A DNA stretch of 23,375 bases from Brachionus koreanus (Eukaryota; Rotifera; Eurotatoria; Ploima; Brachionidae): assembly GCA_016987375.1 (NCBI GenBank), contig PJRA01000011.1, forward strand, positions 2,257,753 to 2,281,127, read 5' to 3'. Shown piece by piece: positions 1 to 10,411 of this stretch. The notes beneath the pieces were generated by a model that saw only the letters and a list, made by a program, of their open reading frames with translations, was not told the origin of the DNA and searched no databases. A program made the position numbers and the translations under genes. Position 1 is the stretch's first letter. The number at the start of each line of letters is the position of its first letter.

Positions 1-290
1 GAGTGATACATTCCTTGTATCAGCTGACATATTTTGCAGAACGATTTTTAGACCCTTAGAAAAAAAGTTATTTTAATTTTAAATTTTTGTTTTTGTTTTT
101 TGTTTCAAATTTCACAATGCCATTGGATTTTCTATTAAAATTTAATAAAGAGCCATACCACACTTCCATTAAATTTTCGCCCCAACCGTTCTTCAATAGT
201 GATCAATCTAAATGATGGCTCATTTTGAAGCTTAAAGACTGGCAAAAAAGAATATGTTTTAAAAAAATTGGTCGCTAATAAGGATTTTTT

Positions 291-921
291 TCAGCGTGAG
301 TTCAATGTTAAAATGATTGCGTAATTAGGGACAGTTGTTAACTTTTGATAAGAATTATCAGCTTTACACACTATAAAACTTTTATGTGAAGCATACGCCT
401 TTGGTATATTAACCATTAAAAAATCTTTAAAAAATGTTTGAATTATTTTGCTTAATTGATGGTTTTCTTATTGCCTCATTATTGCTTAAATAGTCTAATT
501 CTTGGTCATTATTTGAACCTAAGTTTTCAATAATTTCATCAATATTCATTTCGTGACTTTCAGAATTTTCATTATTAGCTTGATCTAAACCATTCAATAG
601 CATTTAAGTTGGGTTTAATAAATTATCTGGATTTATTTAGAAATAATCTGTCTGAGTTTCAGCATCTATAAAACTCTTTTGCATCTTTAAACTTTCTATC
701 CTATTAGACTTATTATAACATTGAGGACAAACTAAGTCACCAGTTTTTATTTGGTCGTTGTTATTAGGATATAAAATGACTCTTATCTTTTTAAGATTCT
801 CAATTTTTTTAACTTCAGAAGGTCTTCTTATAGTTTTGATATGTGCAAAGCTAGATAGACAACAAGCACATTTTTCCATTATGATATTAGATATTTTCGA
901 TTTGTCTACTAAAGTTGACAT
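291..921 (-). pseudogene. Decayed transposon-like coding region, zinc-binding N-terminus
   Basis: An intact 94-codon frame (921-637) starts at an ATG and has two CxxC pairs (CACC near residue 18, CPQC near residue 65), suggesting a treble-clef or zinc-ribbon fold. It ends in AETQTDYF followed by TAA. The same frame continues past this stop and past a second TAA at about 604-606 into an N/E-rich stretch down to about 438. After a frameshift near the A-run at 425-440 it continues as a segment with HKSFIVCK and a VP motif, ending in TGA at 291. More coding-like sequence may lie at 1-290. A CxxC domain, acidic linker and second Cys-containing domain resembles N-terminal regions of some eukaryotic DNA transposases. 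This is an impression, not a family assignment. Two nonsense codons plus a frameshift argue for a pseudogene, and no catalytic domain is seen. Confidence 0.45.
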
Positions 922-1040
922 TTTGGTTTTTAAAAATTTTTGTTTTATGTTTATTTTGTTTATTTTTTTAGAAATAAATCAAAGAAAAGATAGAACTTTA
1001 ATTTTTAAAACAAAAAAATTTCATTCCAAAAATAATTTTT

Positions 1041-1263
1041 TTAACACTAGAACGCCCAAGGGGTTTTTTAGACCCCTTTTTGAAAAATTAAAACTTTGAT
1101 TTTATCACATATAAATAAAATTTTAAAAAATGATCTTTATAAGCTAAAAATCTTGATTTTAATTTTTTAGAAAATTAAAAAATTTTCAAAGAAAATGTTT
1201 AATTTATCTTTATAACTTTATTTGAAATTTTTATGAGAAATCAGCCGGGCTTTCTAGTGTTAA
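1041..1263. mobile_element. TTAA-flanked MITE (piggyBac-like target site), copy 1
   Basis: TTAA at 1041-1044 is followed by CACTAGAACGCCC (1045-1057). The right end reads GGGCTTTCTAGTG (1247-1259) followed by TTAA at 1260-1263. The terminal inverted repeats match at 12 of 13 positions. The 215-bp core has no coding potential. TTAA duplication is the hallmark of piggyBac-superfamily insertion, so this is probably a non-autonomous piggyBac-like element. A diverged relative with the same CACTAGAA terminus lies at 11426. Confidence 0.7.
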
Positions 1264-2489
1264 AGCTTAATTTTTTTAAACTCAAATTGATTAGTATCAC
1301 CATACAAGAGAGTGCCTTGAACTCCAATTTATTTAGTTAGTACTTTAAACTTTTAATTATTATGATATTTTTATGGAGCAAAATTTTGTGTTTAAAAATA
1401 ATATACAGTGACAAAATGAAAATTGAAGTAGACAAAAATAAAACGAATTGGGATAAAAATAAAAAGCTTTTTTTATCGGCTCTCTTTCCCTAACCTATCT
1501 CAATTTTCAAATTTAAGCATTTTTAAAAAGATGCCAAATAATCCATTTAAATCGGAATTTTTTTCATCGATAAAATCTAAAGAAACTAGTCCAGTACTGA
1601 GAGTCAAAAAAGAAATTTTCTTAAATGTAACTTATTTGTAAAATCAATTGGGTCACATATAATATGTCACTCTGATTACATTGCTAATCAATATAAAGTG
1701 TAGACGTAGAAGATTTTCTTACAAATAATTAAGATCTATTATTAGATACCAAGATCGGTTCATCGGTCTTTGATGGCAGGCGCATTATTTTGCTAAAAAT
1801 TAGAATGTGACACAATGTTTGCAAAAAAATATTATTCAAAATTTTTTAAAACTATTTATAGTGTTAATTTCAAATTATAGTGCCATTAAAATATTTGAAA
1901 ATTTATAAATTGAAATTATTTTATTACAATTTTTAAATTCATTAAAAAAAAGACAAAAAAAATTACTCCATTATTAGTCCCAAAAATTTAGTTTCAATAG
2001 TCCTTTTTTAATCTTGAACTTTTATTTTCTTTCAAGTCTATCATTTATTCTAAATTCTCACTACAGTTTAAACTAATACTACTAATTTAAACCAAATGAA
2101 TTAGTTTTAAAATTGAAATGAAAAATTTCACATTTCTTATAAAGCTATGATGATGTAATTTGCGTCGTATTTCAAGTTAGGAACGCTTGCCTGGTGTTCA
2201 TTTAACTAGCTTGTAAAAGATGATGAAAATTCAATTGACTGAGCTTTAATGGAAATATTTAATTTTCTTGAAACAAATAAAAGCAGACTCAAAAAAATTT
2301 TGAAAAATTTATTTGCTAACATTTATTTAAAAATTAAAAATATTCTTAAATTGAAATAAAAATAGTAAACCTAACATTTTGTTTGATTTTTTCAATAAGA
2401 CAATAAAAATATCAACATATATTTGAATTTATTTATTTGGAATGATTTTATTAAAAAAAATTAAAATTGAAAAATATTAGATATATAGA
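1264..2489. other. AT-rich intergenic region upstream of CDK11
   Basis: No recognisable gene is present. The only coding-like item is a short plus-strand frame, ATG 1531 to TAA 1639-1641 (36 codons, beginning MPNNPFKSEFF). It has a possible donor at 1627 (AAT|GTAACT) and a possible acceptor near 1747 (ATTATTAG|ATACC), which would join it to a short open stretch. This is too weak to call a gene. The last few hundred bases should hold the CDK11 promoter, but no core element stands out. Confidence 0.4.
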
Positions 2490-4450
2490 ATGTCTAAAAG
2501 CAGAAGTCGATCCCCTTCAAGGCGTCATTCAAAAAAAAGTCGTAATCAAGATCCCATTGAATTTAATCCAAGCGATAAAACTAAATACGGAGATTTGAGA
2601 GAAAAGCTAAATGACATGAGACGACCGAAGGATCAAACTTCAAAGAATGAACAAGATTCAAGAAAATTATCGACAGACATTAAAAAAGATCAAGGGATAA
2701 GATCTAAACGAATTTTAAAAGAAGCTGAAGTTAGTGTAATAGTTAGCGAAGAAGAATCTGATACAGAAATTGAAGCGAAAACTACTGAAAATACAGAGTC
2801 ACTGACAAATTCTGCCAAGCGTTTCAAGTCCCGTTCTAGAACGGTCTCAAAAGAAACAGTTACTGATACGGACACAGAAACTGAGACCAGAGATGATACT
2901 CCTCGAAAGTCCACTCTTAAGAGTGACACTGAGCGAAATTTGAGTGAAAGAAGTGTGTCAGTAAAAACAGATGTCAGAAGTAGATCAGGTAACAAAAGAA
3001 AAAAGTATTTAAAATTTAGAAAAAATTTAATTTCATATGAATTTTTTATTTTTTAATTTGCAGCTATGATCTCTTAAGAAATTTCTGGCATTATAATAAA
3101 CATATATATTAAATACATTTACCAGAGAAAGATAATTTGAAGTTTTCAGTGTTTTAAAAAAAAATTACTTAAATATTTAAGAAATATCCAAAGAATAAAA
3201 ACTAATGTTTTTGAGACATTTTTCAAAATATTTAAAAAATTCAAATTTAAGTAAGCAGTGAAAAAAATTCACCAAGTGTTAAAGAAATAAAAACAAGACC
3301 AGAAATGATAGACGAGAATGAGCAAACAGAAGAGGCAACACTGGAACCAATCACATATTTTTGCGCCACACAAGGTTGTCGCAGTGTGGAAGAATTCGAA
3401 TGTTTAAATAAGATTGAAGAAGGAGCCTATGGTGTTGTGTTCAGAGCAAAGGACAAAAAGACAAACGAACAAGTGGCTCTTAAACGGCTTAAAATGGAAA
3501 AGGAAAAAGATGGATTTCCGATAACATCACTGCGAGAAGTTGACACACTGCTCAAATGCCGACATCCCAATATAGTTTCGGTTCGCGAAATTGTCGTTGG
3601 TTCTAACATGGACAAAATTTATATGGTCATGGAATTTGTCGAGCACGATCTTAAAAGTCTGATGCAATATGGAATGAAAAATCCATTTCTTATGTCCGAA
3701 GTAAAATGCCTTATGCTTCAATTGTTGAGCGGAATAGCTCATTTACATGATAACTGGATAATTCATCGAGATTTAAAAACGTCTAATCTGTTGCTCAGTC
3801 ATAAGGGTATTCTGAAAATTGCTGATTTTGGCTTAGCCAGAGAATTCGGTTCTCCATTAAAAGAATACACTCCAGTGGTAGTTACTCTTTGGTATCGTAG
3901 TCCTGAGCTTTTGTTAAATACAAAAAAATATTCAACAGCTATTGATATGTGGTCCGTGGGGTGTATATTCGGAGAACTTATGCTTATGAAAGCTTTGTTT
4001 CCAGGAAAAAATGAAAAAGATCAGTTGGACAAGATTTTCAAAGATTTGGGAACGCCGACGGACAAAATTTGGTCAGGATTCAAAGATTTACCATTGGCGC
4101 AAAAATTAAACTTTCCCAATTTTCCTTACAATACTCTTAGATCAAGATTCGGCAAGTATTTAAGCGATAAAGGCTTTGAATTAATCAACAAACTATTGAC
4201 ATATGATCCGTCAAAAAGAATTACTGCTGAAGATGCACTAAAACATGAATTTTTCAAGGAAACGCCAAAACCAATTGATCCGAGTATATTTCCCACATGG
4301 CCTGCTAGAAGTGAGGGCTTGAGCAGAAAAAAAATGCCACAAGACAGTGAACCAAAGGCCCCAAGTGCTGGGAAAATGTACGAAAAGCTACTTGAGGACG
4401 AAGGATTCGTGTTGCATGGCTCTGTGGCTCCGTTTCAACTCAGGATGTAA
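2490..4450 (+). CDS. CDK11: Cyclin-dependent kinase 11 (PITSLRE kinase)
   Basis: This is a nuclear CMGC Ser/Thr kinase; with cyclin L, family members act in transcription and pre-mRNA splicing and in mitosis. The exons are 2490-2988 and 3252-4450. The 263-bp intron has donor TCAG|GTAACA and acceptor TTTAAG|TAAGC, and the joined frame gives about 565 residues. Residues 1 to about 200 are low-complexity, rich in R/S, K and T/E, like the charged N-terminus of CDK11. The kinase domain has the glycine loop EEGAYGVV (about 222-229), catalytic lysine in VALKR (244), the diagnostic PITSLRE helix (256-262), HRDLK with Asp340, DFG at 358-360, and [11 protein letters not shown] in the T-loop. All catalytic residues are present. 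The protein is shorter than human CDK11B (about 795 aa), mainly in the N-terminal extension. The start is the first ATG of the open RS-rich frame; an upstream exon cannot be excluded. Confidence 0.93.
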
Positions 4451-4488
4451 AACCGAAAATTTTTCTATAAGAATTTTATTTTGTATAT

Positions 4489-4494
4489 AATAAA
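4489..4494 (+). promoter_or_regulatory. Polyadenylation signal of CDK11
   Basis: A canonical AATAAA lies about 39 bp after the CDK11 stop codon, in a T/A-rich stretch. Confidence 0.6.
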
Positions 4495-4680
4495 AAATAT
4501 TAGCTTATTGTTTTTTTTTTCTAAATATCAGGAAAATGTATAATAGTTTTTTTTTTTTAAGCAAAAAATCTTTAAGCTTTATAAATCTTATATTTTTCGA
4601 TAATTTTGAATAATTCTGATAGTAAAAAAAAATTACGAAATGTTACTTTTTAAGCATAAAAGTATGAAATAATAATAATA

Positions 4681-4884
4681 CCCAGTTAACCCAAATTTAA
4701 TGATTCTTTAAAGATTTCATAGGGAAAATTTATAATGATTCTTTAAGGAAATTGGACACATTTTCATCACAAAATCATTATAATTTCATTAGAGAATCAC
4801 TAAAAAATCATTAAAAAAATTTTATTTTAAAATTTATTTAAATGAGAAAAAAATATCGTTATAAAAATCATTATATTAACTGTG
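4681..4884. mobile_element. TA-flanked MITE (Tc1/mariner-like target site)
   Basis: The left end CCCAGTTAA (4681-4689) and right end TTAACTGTG (4876-4884) are inverted repeats matching at 8 of 9 positions, each flanked by TA. Inside, AATGATTCTTTAA-type words appear repeatedly and in inverted form (for example about 4699, 4735 and 4790), so the element can fold into a long imperfect hairpin. There is no ORF. TA flanks fit the Tc1/mariner superfamily. The element lies between the convergent 3' ends of CDK11 and the next gene. Confidence 0.55.
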
Positions 4885-4942
4885 TAATAGAAAAAAATAG
4901 ATTTTTCATTTACAATTGTACAATTTTTAATGTTTTTCCAAT

Positions 4943-5544
4943 TTATGATGTTTTTTCTTGAATGATTTGATTAATGTGTCCTTTAGCCAAACAAAGATCA
5001 AAAGTTGGATCTTTTACCTTGACTAGCTCTTAAATAAAAACTTAGAATATTAATCAAATTAAAAAAAAAACTACCGAATGCGACGTTGATTTGATCCGAA
5101 ATATCACTCATCATTTCTCTCATGGTACGACTGACCCATTCTTTTCGGTCCGGTAGAAGAATGAGAATCACTTTTCTGAAGGTCCAAGATCCTTGTTTTT
5201 CTCCGCATTTGTTTATTTCATCTTCGATTTGAATTTTATCTGATTGTGATACGATTATTTGAGAATATTTTTCACTTAACAGACATTTTTGTGACAAATT
5301 GCAATCGTCATTGGAACCGTATATGTCAATAAAAATTTTTGAAATCTTCATAATTTTTTGAAAATCAGCAGGGTCTAAGAAAAAATTAGTTTAATTAGTA
5401 AATTAATAAAAATTAGTTAAAACATATATTTTAAAAAATATTACTAAATGTTTCTTTTTGAAGTTTAATTGTTTCTTCAGCTTTTGATAACTTTACTTCC
5501 AATTCATTTATCTGATGATCTTTTTTTACATTATAATGTATATT
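4943..5544 (-). CDS. Unrecognised coiled-coil protein, 3' exons (5' end not found)
   Basis: Three exons splice cleanly: 5445-5544, 5075-5374 and 4943-5028. The donors are TTTA|GTAATA and TTCG|GTAGTT, the acceptors TTCTTAG|ACCC and TATTTAAG|AGCT, and the introns 70 and 46 bp. Together they encode 161 residues ending in QIIQEKTS. The first exon is a charged heptad-like helix (HQINELEVKLSKAEETIKLQ). It is followed by a mixed alpha/beta-looking part with KIFIDIYGSNDDC, GSWTFRKVILILLPDRKEW and DPTFDLCLAKGHINQ. Phase is kept across all junctions, and the WTFRK and PTFDLCLAKGHI stretches look conserved, so I consider it a real gene. I do not recognise the family. An upstream exon joined through a 27-nt intron (5545-5571) is possible but unproven. 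The frame closes further upstream, where the TE island begins. Confidence 0.65.
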
Positions 5545-5731
5545 CTACAATCAAATTTCGTTTTCGCTTACATCATACTTCTTTCTTTTTTGAATGATAC
5601 CATTACACAATTATTAAATATGTTTCTTTTTTTTCATTTATTATCACTTGTCTAGTTAATATGGTTAATTAACATAAAAAAAAACACTGTTGTACCAAGT
5701 AAGCACTTAATATTACTTTTTAAATATTACT

Positions 5732-5820
5732 TCTCAAGCATGCTCGATTAATTTATCTCAAATATACATAATAAAAATAATATAAATAATTTGAGATAAA
5801 TTAATCGGACATGCTTGAGA
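5732..5820. repeat. Near-perfect 32-bp inverted repeat (hairpin)
   Basis: Arm 5732-5763 (starting TCTCAAGCATG) pairs with arm 5789-5820 with one or two mismatches around a 25-bp AT-rich loop. It is probably the core of a MITE or a fold-back remnant. The outer limits and target duplication are not clear. Confidence 0.6.
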
Positions 5821-5879
5821 TAAGTTAAACGTTAATTTAAAGATTTAAATCTTTGTTAATTGTTTTTAAATTTTTTATT

Positions 5880-6140
5880 TATTTTTCGTTTCGTTCTCAG
5901 GACACAACCGTTAAATTAGCAGGAAAAAAGCTCCAAAAGGTAAGCTAAAGATTGTTTATTTTTTTTCATCTTTCTTTTTTCATATTTCTGCCAACATTAT
6001 CCAGTCTGTTTTTGAACTGGTTGATCGAGCTTGCTATGACAACCGACGTTGGTAGCGTATTCCATTTATTTACTACTCTGTTTGATAGAAAAGTTCGCCT
6101 TTCTTCACATTTTGTTAAAATTGTTATGTTTCATTCAATA
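5880..6140 (-). mobile_element. 5'-truncated LINE tail (ORF2 C-terminus plus 3' UTR)
   Basis: On the minus strand a 54-codon frame (6130 down to TGA 5966-5968) encodes RTFLSNRVVNKWNTLP and SSINQFKNRLDNVG. This is the typical C-terminal end of a non-LTR retrotransposon ORF2 (the N-R-V-V-N-x-W-N-x-L-P pattern). About 75 bp of possible 3' UTR follows, then an A-rich AAATAAATAAAAAA tail near 5880. Nothing upstream of about 6140 belongs to the element, which is typical 5' truncation. The sequence GGACACAACCG at about 5900 mimics a plus-strand exon between a good acceptor and donor, but is better explained as this 3' UTR. Confidence 0.65.
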
Positions 6141-6141
6141 T

Positions 6142-6538
6142 ATTTGCTTTTTTAGTGTAAAAATTTTGAAACAATAATTTTAAATTGAAATAGTTTTTTT
6201 TTATGAGTCTATAGCTTGTTTAAAATTGTGATTTTATAATTTTGTAAGTAGTTTTTCTTTCTCTAAATAGTAAACAAATATTTAACTAGAAATATTTTTG
6301 TAAAAAATTCTTAGATTATTCGTTAACATATATTTATTTTAGCTTTATTGATCAAGAATAAATTTGACTGGAAAAATTAAAATAAAAATTTTTAAAAAAA
6401 ATTTGTTTTTTTTTTAATCAAATCGGTTTTTGATAATCTTAAGGACCGTATCAAATCTATCACTATTTAATTTAATTAATAACGTTGATTAGTTTAAAAC
6501 CAAGGACAAAAAAGAAACAAAACACATTATGAAATAAG
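6142..6538. other. AT-rich spacer downstream of STT3
   Basis: No gene, tRNA or clear repeat is seen. It lies between the LINE remnant and the STT3 stop codon. No canonical AATAAA stands out close after the STT3 stop. Confidence 0.5.
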
Positions 6539-9499
6539 TTATTTTTTGATTGCCGCTGATTTTCCTTTCACGACTACTGGCTTATTTTTAATGACACCCT
6601 GTCGTTTCTTGCCCTTTTTCGAATGTACTGACTTCTTTCTTCTAATTTTTCTCAGCAAATCCTTGTTAGCAACTCGGTTCGATGGTTCTTTGACACGGAA
6701 AATTCTAACAATCCAATGCTCGGATGTGAAAGCCCTTAAATGAAATTAATTGAAACAAAAATAAACTTAAAATATTCTGAATTTACTCTTCAAGGTGTTC
6801 TAGTCTAAAGTTCTTGTTTCCTATTTCTACATTTCTTGTACGGTCAAATCCGGGTGGAGTTCGGTAATCAACTTGTATTTCTCCAAAACGATAGTAGCTC
6901 AGCTTGTACATGAGACAATTCAGCAATGTTTGTGAACCACCAGAATCAACTCTAAATTCACCCTGTTCGGTAAAATAATCCGACTCGCGTATGTCTTTGG
7001 GATGCTCTCCCTCAGCTATTCTCACCATCCACAAAAATTTGTTTATATCATCTCCCGAGTAGCCAATTAGACCACCAAAAATGACTAGTACGTAATCAAC
7101 ATCAAGTTCTCTCATTATTTTATAAGCTTCGGTCTCATTTGATGACATGGCTTTGCCAACCAAAGCTATGTGACTGTTATTCCAAGTGTTGTTATCAACT
7201 AGAGTTGTTCGATTTCCCATTCCAGCTATTTGGTATCCATAGTCCCACCAAGACATAACACGGGCATCGTCCCGAGTATTTTTACGAAGCCAATAGTAGG
7301 CCTCGCGAAAATCGTCAATAATTTGTCTATGACCAGACTCGCTGTATGTGGCGAGGACTATACTTGGACTTGAGTAAGCGTTCGATGTAACCCATGTGCA
7401 ATGTACGGCAAACAATACCAAAAGAACAGCAAGGGCAATCACGACCAAAGTTTTAAGATTTGGGCTCAGATTTTTGTCCTGCTGAGGCTTTGAATGTGGA
7501 AAACTACGCGGAACTTTTTCATCATATTGACTTTTGTCTTTTGGCTCTTTATCTTCTGACTTGTCTTGACCAACATTATCGTCAAACAAATAATACTCAA
7601 GAGTTCTATTTAAATTTTCTTTTTAATAAAATTTTCATTTAATAAAATTTCTTGTCTACATAAAAATGAAAAAATTTTTTATTTATTTTTTATTTTTTTT
7701 TTTTTTTTATTGATTTGAATTTATCGATTTTAATTTTTAATTTTAAAGAATCAAACTTTTAAATTAAGTGATGGAACATTGATTTGAAAAATAATTTTTC
7801 TATTAGCCCATTTTATACCATTAATGGTTTTTTTAAAAATCTTTTAAAAAAATTTCTTTTCAAATCAATGTTCCATCACTTAATTTAAAAATTGATGAAA
7901 TAGCTTCGAAGTCTTAATTACTTTAATATTAAAAAAAGAAAAATTAGCATTATCTATTTGTTTGTTTTTCCACTAATTTGGCCAAGAAAATAATGAAATT
8001 AACAATGCTCAAAATCTTTTACAATCATATATGTAGACAAGATTTATTTTTTCAAAATTCTATTTTATACATACTTTGAAAGAGCGATAGCTGCTAGAAT
8101 ACATACAACTGGCGTTAGAGTCAAAATTAAACGCACCATTACACCGGCAAAATAGGAGGCGAAAACAGCATATAAAACAACTTTAACAAAAAATTTTAAA
8201 TAATTTTTAATTTTTTTTTTTTTTTAATAATAAAATTTTACTAAAAACTCTTTCGTCATTTATTTCCTTGATACAGAACCAAACACCGGCTGGAAAAATA
8301 CAAACCAATATGTGCAAATCAAAGAAAAATGAAGTCCATGTAGTTGGCTGATGCTCACTAACACTAGTTATAATAGGAATGTGTATCTTGGCATATCCTG
8401 TATCCCAGAGCGAGTAAAATCTTCCACTCCATGGAGCAATGTAGCCCAAATAGGTGAGAACAACAACACCGGCAAATACCACACCAGCGGCAATAGTCAC
8501 TGCAAAAATAAAAAAAGTCCTGAATTCTTTAGCACTTAATTTAGTCTTTAAATAGTTCAGAAAAGCGTAGGCTTGAATCAACGCAAATGTTCCTGCGGCT
8601 GCCATGTGCTCGCTTGTTCTGATCGGTTGAAATCCCACAAACGGAATTTGCATGGACAAAATTGTTCCAATTATGTAAAATACTGAATAGGCAACATAAA
8701 TTCTGTCCGAATACCGTCCAATAATCATAAGCACAAATACATGCAATGGGATCAAATTAATGATAAAAACATATCCACCCCAGGCAGAAACCATATAAAA
8801 ATAGGAGAGTGCGGTCAAAATGGCCCAAAAAACTCGGCCTGTCTTGACACTTTTTATCCATAAATAGTAGGTAAACATTAAAGCAAAAATAGCAATGCCC
8901 TCGTTGTCATAAGAGCCAGCAACAGATCGGCTTATGTAGCCAGGAACTATTCCAATAAAAGCAGCGGCGAACAGACCCGCGCCTTGACTCCATAGCTCCT
9001 TAGTCAGCAGATAAGTGGCCACTGCTGTTAGACCACTGAAAAATGGTGCCAAAAAGACACATATTTCTCTAATGTGAATTGTAATGTTTAGATTTGACAA
9101 TAACCAGTGTATGCCTCCAGAAGTTATCATGAGACCTGGATAGACTGTGCCTCCGACTATTCGACCAAGTGGATACCAAGCACGTTCATCGAACCAGTTC
9201 AAAAATTCATAGAAACTTGTTGTTACCATGTGATATGTAGCTCTGTAGTTGAACCAAGGATCAAACTCGTGTATTATGCTCTCATATCGTATTACTGAGA
9301 ACAAGCGACTGGCAAAGCCAGTCAACCAGATACAGCCAAGGCAAGCGACAATTAAAATTGTTTTGACACCAGTTGGATCGTGAGCGTCATTTTTGGAATG
9401 AACTATCGACTCAGGCTCATGTTTTTGTGGATTTTGTGCCGCTGTGCTGGTTGAGGACTTTGCCGCATTCGACACGTTACGCCTAGTAACGTTGGACAT
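6539..9499 (-). CDS. STT3B: Oligosaccharyltransferase catalytic subunit STT3 (STT3B-like)
   Basis: This is the multi-pass ER membrane enzyme that transfers the dolichol-linked glycan to Asn in N-X-S/T. The exons are 8242-9499, 8075-8180, 6787-7605 and 6539-6734, with introns of 61, 469 and 52 bp. All junctions are GT-AG and in phase, giving about 792 residues (human STT3B is 826). Visible family motifs are the first acidic motif EFDPWFNY (Asp80), the external-loop motif [10 protein letters not shown], the acceptor-sequon-binding WWDYG (574-578) and [17 protein letters not shown]. The short 106-bp exon supplies the conserved YFAGVMVR...TLTPVVC helix. The last exon supplies AFTSEHW and a Lys/Arg-rich tail ending GKSAAIKK. 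The luminal linker and basic C-terminus fit STT3B better than STT3A. The ATG at 9499 follows a possible 5'-UTR splice acceptor (AATTTTAG). Intron 2 is expanded by an inverted-repeat element. Confidence 0.95.
7650..8042. mobile_element. Nested palindromic MITE inside STT3 intron 2
   Basis: The outer inverted repeats TCTTGTCTACATA (7650-7662) and TATGTAGACAAGA (8030-8042) match perfectly over 13 bp. Nested inside, a 34-bp arm (7757-7790) pairs perfectly with 7857-7890 across a 66-bp loop. The element occupies 393 of the 469 bp of the intron; the other STT3 introns are 52 and 61 bp. No ORF is present and a target duplication is not obvious. Confidence 0.6.
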
Positions 9500-10411
9500 A
9501 TTTCTTCTAAAATTAAGTATTAAATTAGAGAAAAAAATTTAAATTTATTTTTTAATATGTTTGCCTTCATCATCAAAAAAAAAAGACAGCAAATTTATTT
9601 GTCTTTACTGGGTTTATTTTAATTCAATGTAAGTACTCAATAGAAATTTTTTTTTTATTTTTTGAATTTAAAAGAAGAAATCAGACTTTTAAAAAATCAA
9701 TATTAATTTTTTTCTTTTATACTTGGTTCAAATAAGCTTTTTGGTTTTTTTAAAATCGATTTTTGATCTTTTTGTGTTAATAGTCATTATGAATTATAAT
9801 AAAATTCAAAATGACACGTGTATTATTTTAAATAGGTTGAAAATTTTAGTCTTTTATTTGTTTTTAACTTCCGTTTTAATATGGTCTTTTTTCTTTCAAA
9901 AACAATTTTTTATTATATTTAGAATATTTTTTTGAAAAAACAAATAGATCGATTCAAAATAGCTGTAATTTAATTAGCAAGATCAAATGAGCAAAATTAA
10001 ATCAAAGCGTGTATTAAATCAGCAGAAAATGAAAATAAATAAAAAATATGCTATCTGAAAAATAAAGAGAATATCTATTTAAAATCAAAAATTGAATTAA
10101 AAATAAAAATAATTAATTTTAATTTTAAAATTTCTTAAAATATTAAAAAATTTGCATTAAATTAGCTTTAAAATTTTTTTTAAAAAACATGCAATTAAGG
10201 TGATATTTTTTAGCATTTAGATTTTTTTGATATTTTTGTAATTTACGAATAAAATTTGTAAAAATTTTTTTTTTATCAAAAATTAAGTTACTAAATTTTG
10301 CCCAATTGGCATTTCAAGAACAAAGACTAATTGTTGATAAAGAAAAAATTTATCACGTGTATTTAATCGAATTGCTTATAAATTAAAATAAAATTAAAAA
10401 ATGAAAATAAA
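9500..10411. other. Divergent intergenic region between STT3 and MTHFS
   Basis: This is an AT-rich stretch of about 0.9 kb between two divergently transcribed genes, so it should contain both promoters. I see no convincing core promoter element, repeat or additional coding exon. The open frame at 9723-9935 is a low-complexity T-rich artefact. Confidence 0.5.

Noticed and set aside
758..1099. Plus-strand 113-codon frame
   Set aside because: It overlaps the better minus-strand CxxC frame and the MITE; its Phe/Ile/Leu-rich composition is typical of AT-rich noise.
2690..2995. Minus-strand 101-codon frame inside CDK11 exon 1
   Set aside because: A Ser/Val-rich shadow of the T/E/D-rich coding sequence on the other strand.
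3427..3742. Minus-strand frames within the CDK11 kinase domain
   Set aside because: Antisense shadows of a clearly conserved kinase.
5902..5940. Plus-strand 39-bp exon-like segment between TTCTCAG and GTAAGC (DTTVKLAGKKLQK)
   Set aside because: It lies between the stop codon and the A-rich tail of a minus-strand LINE remnant, so it is best read as that element's 3' UTR. No partner exons were found.
9723..9935. Plus-strand 70-codon hydrophobic frame
   Set aside because: Phe/Ile-rich translation of T-rich spacer, with no start context, splice sites or domain.
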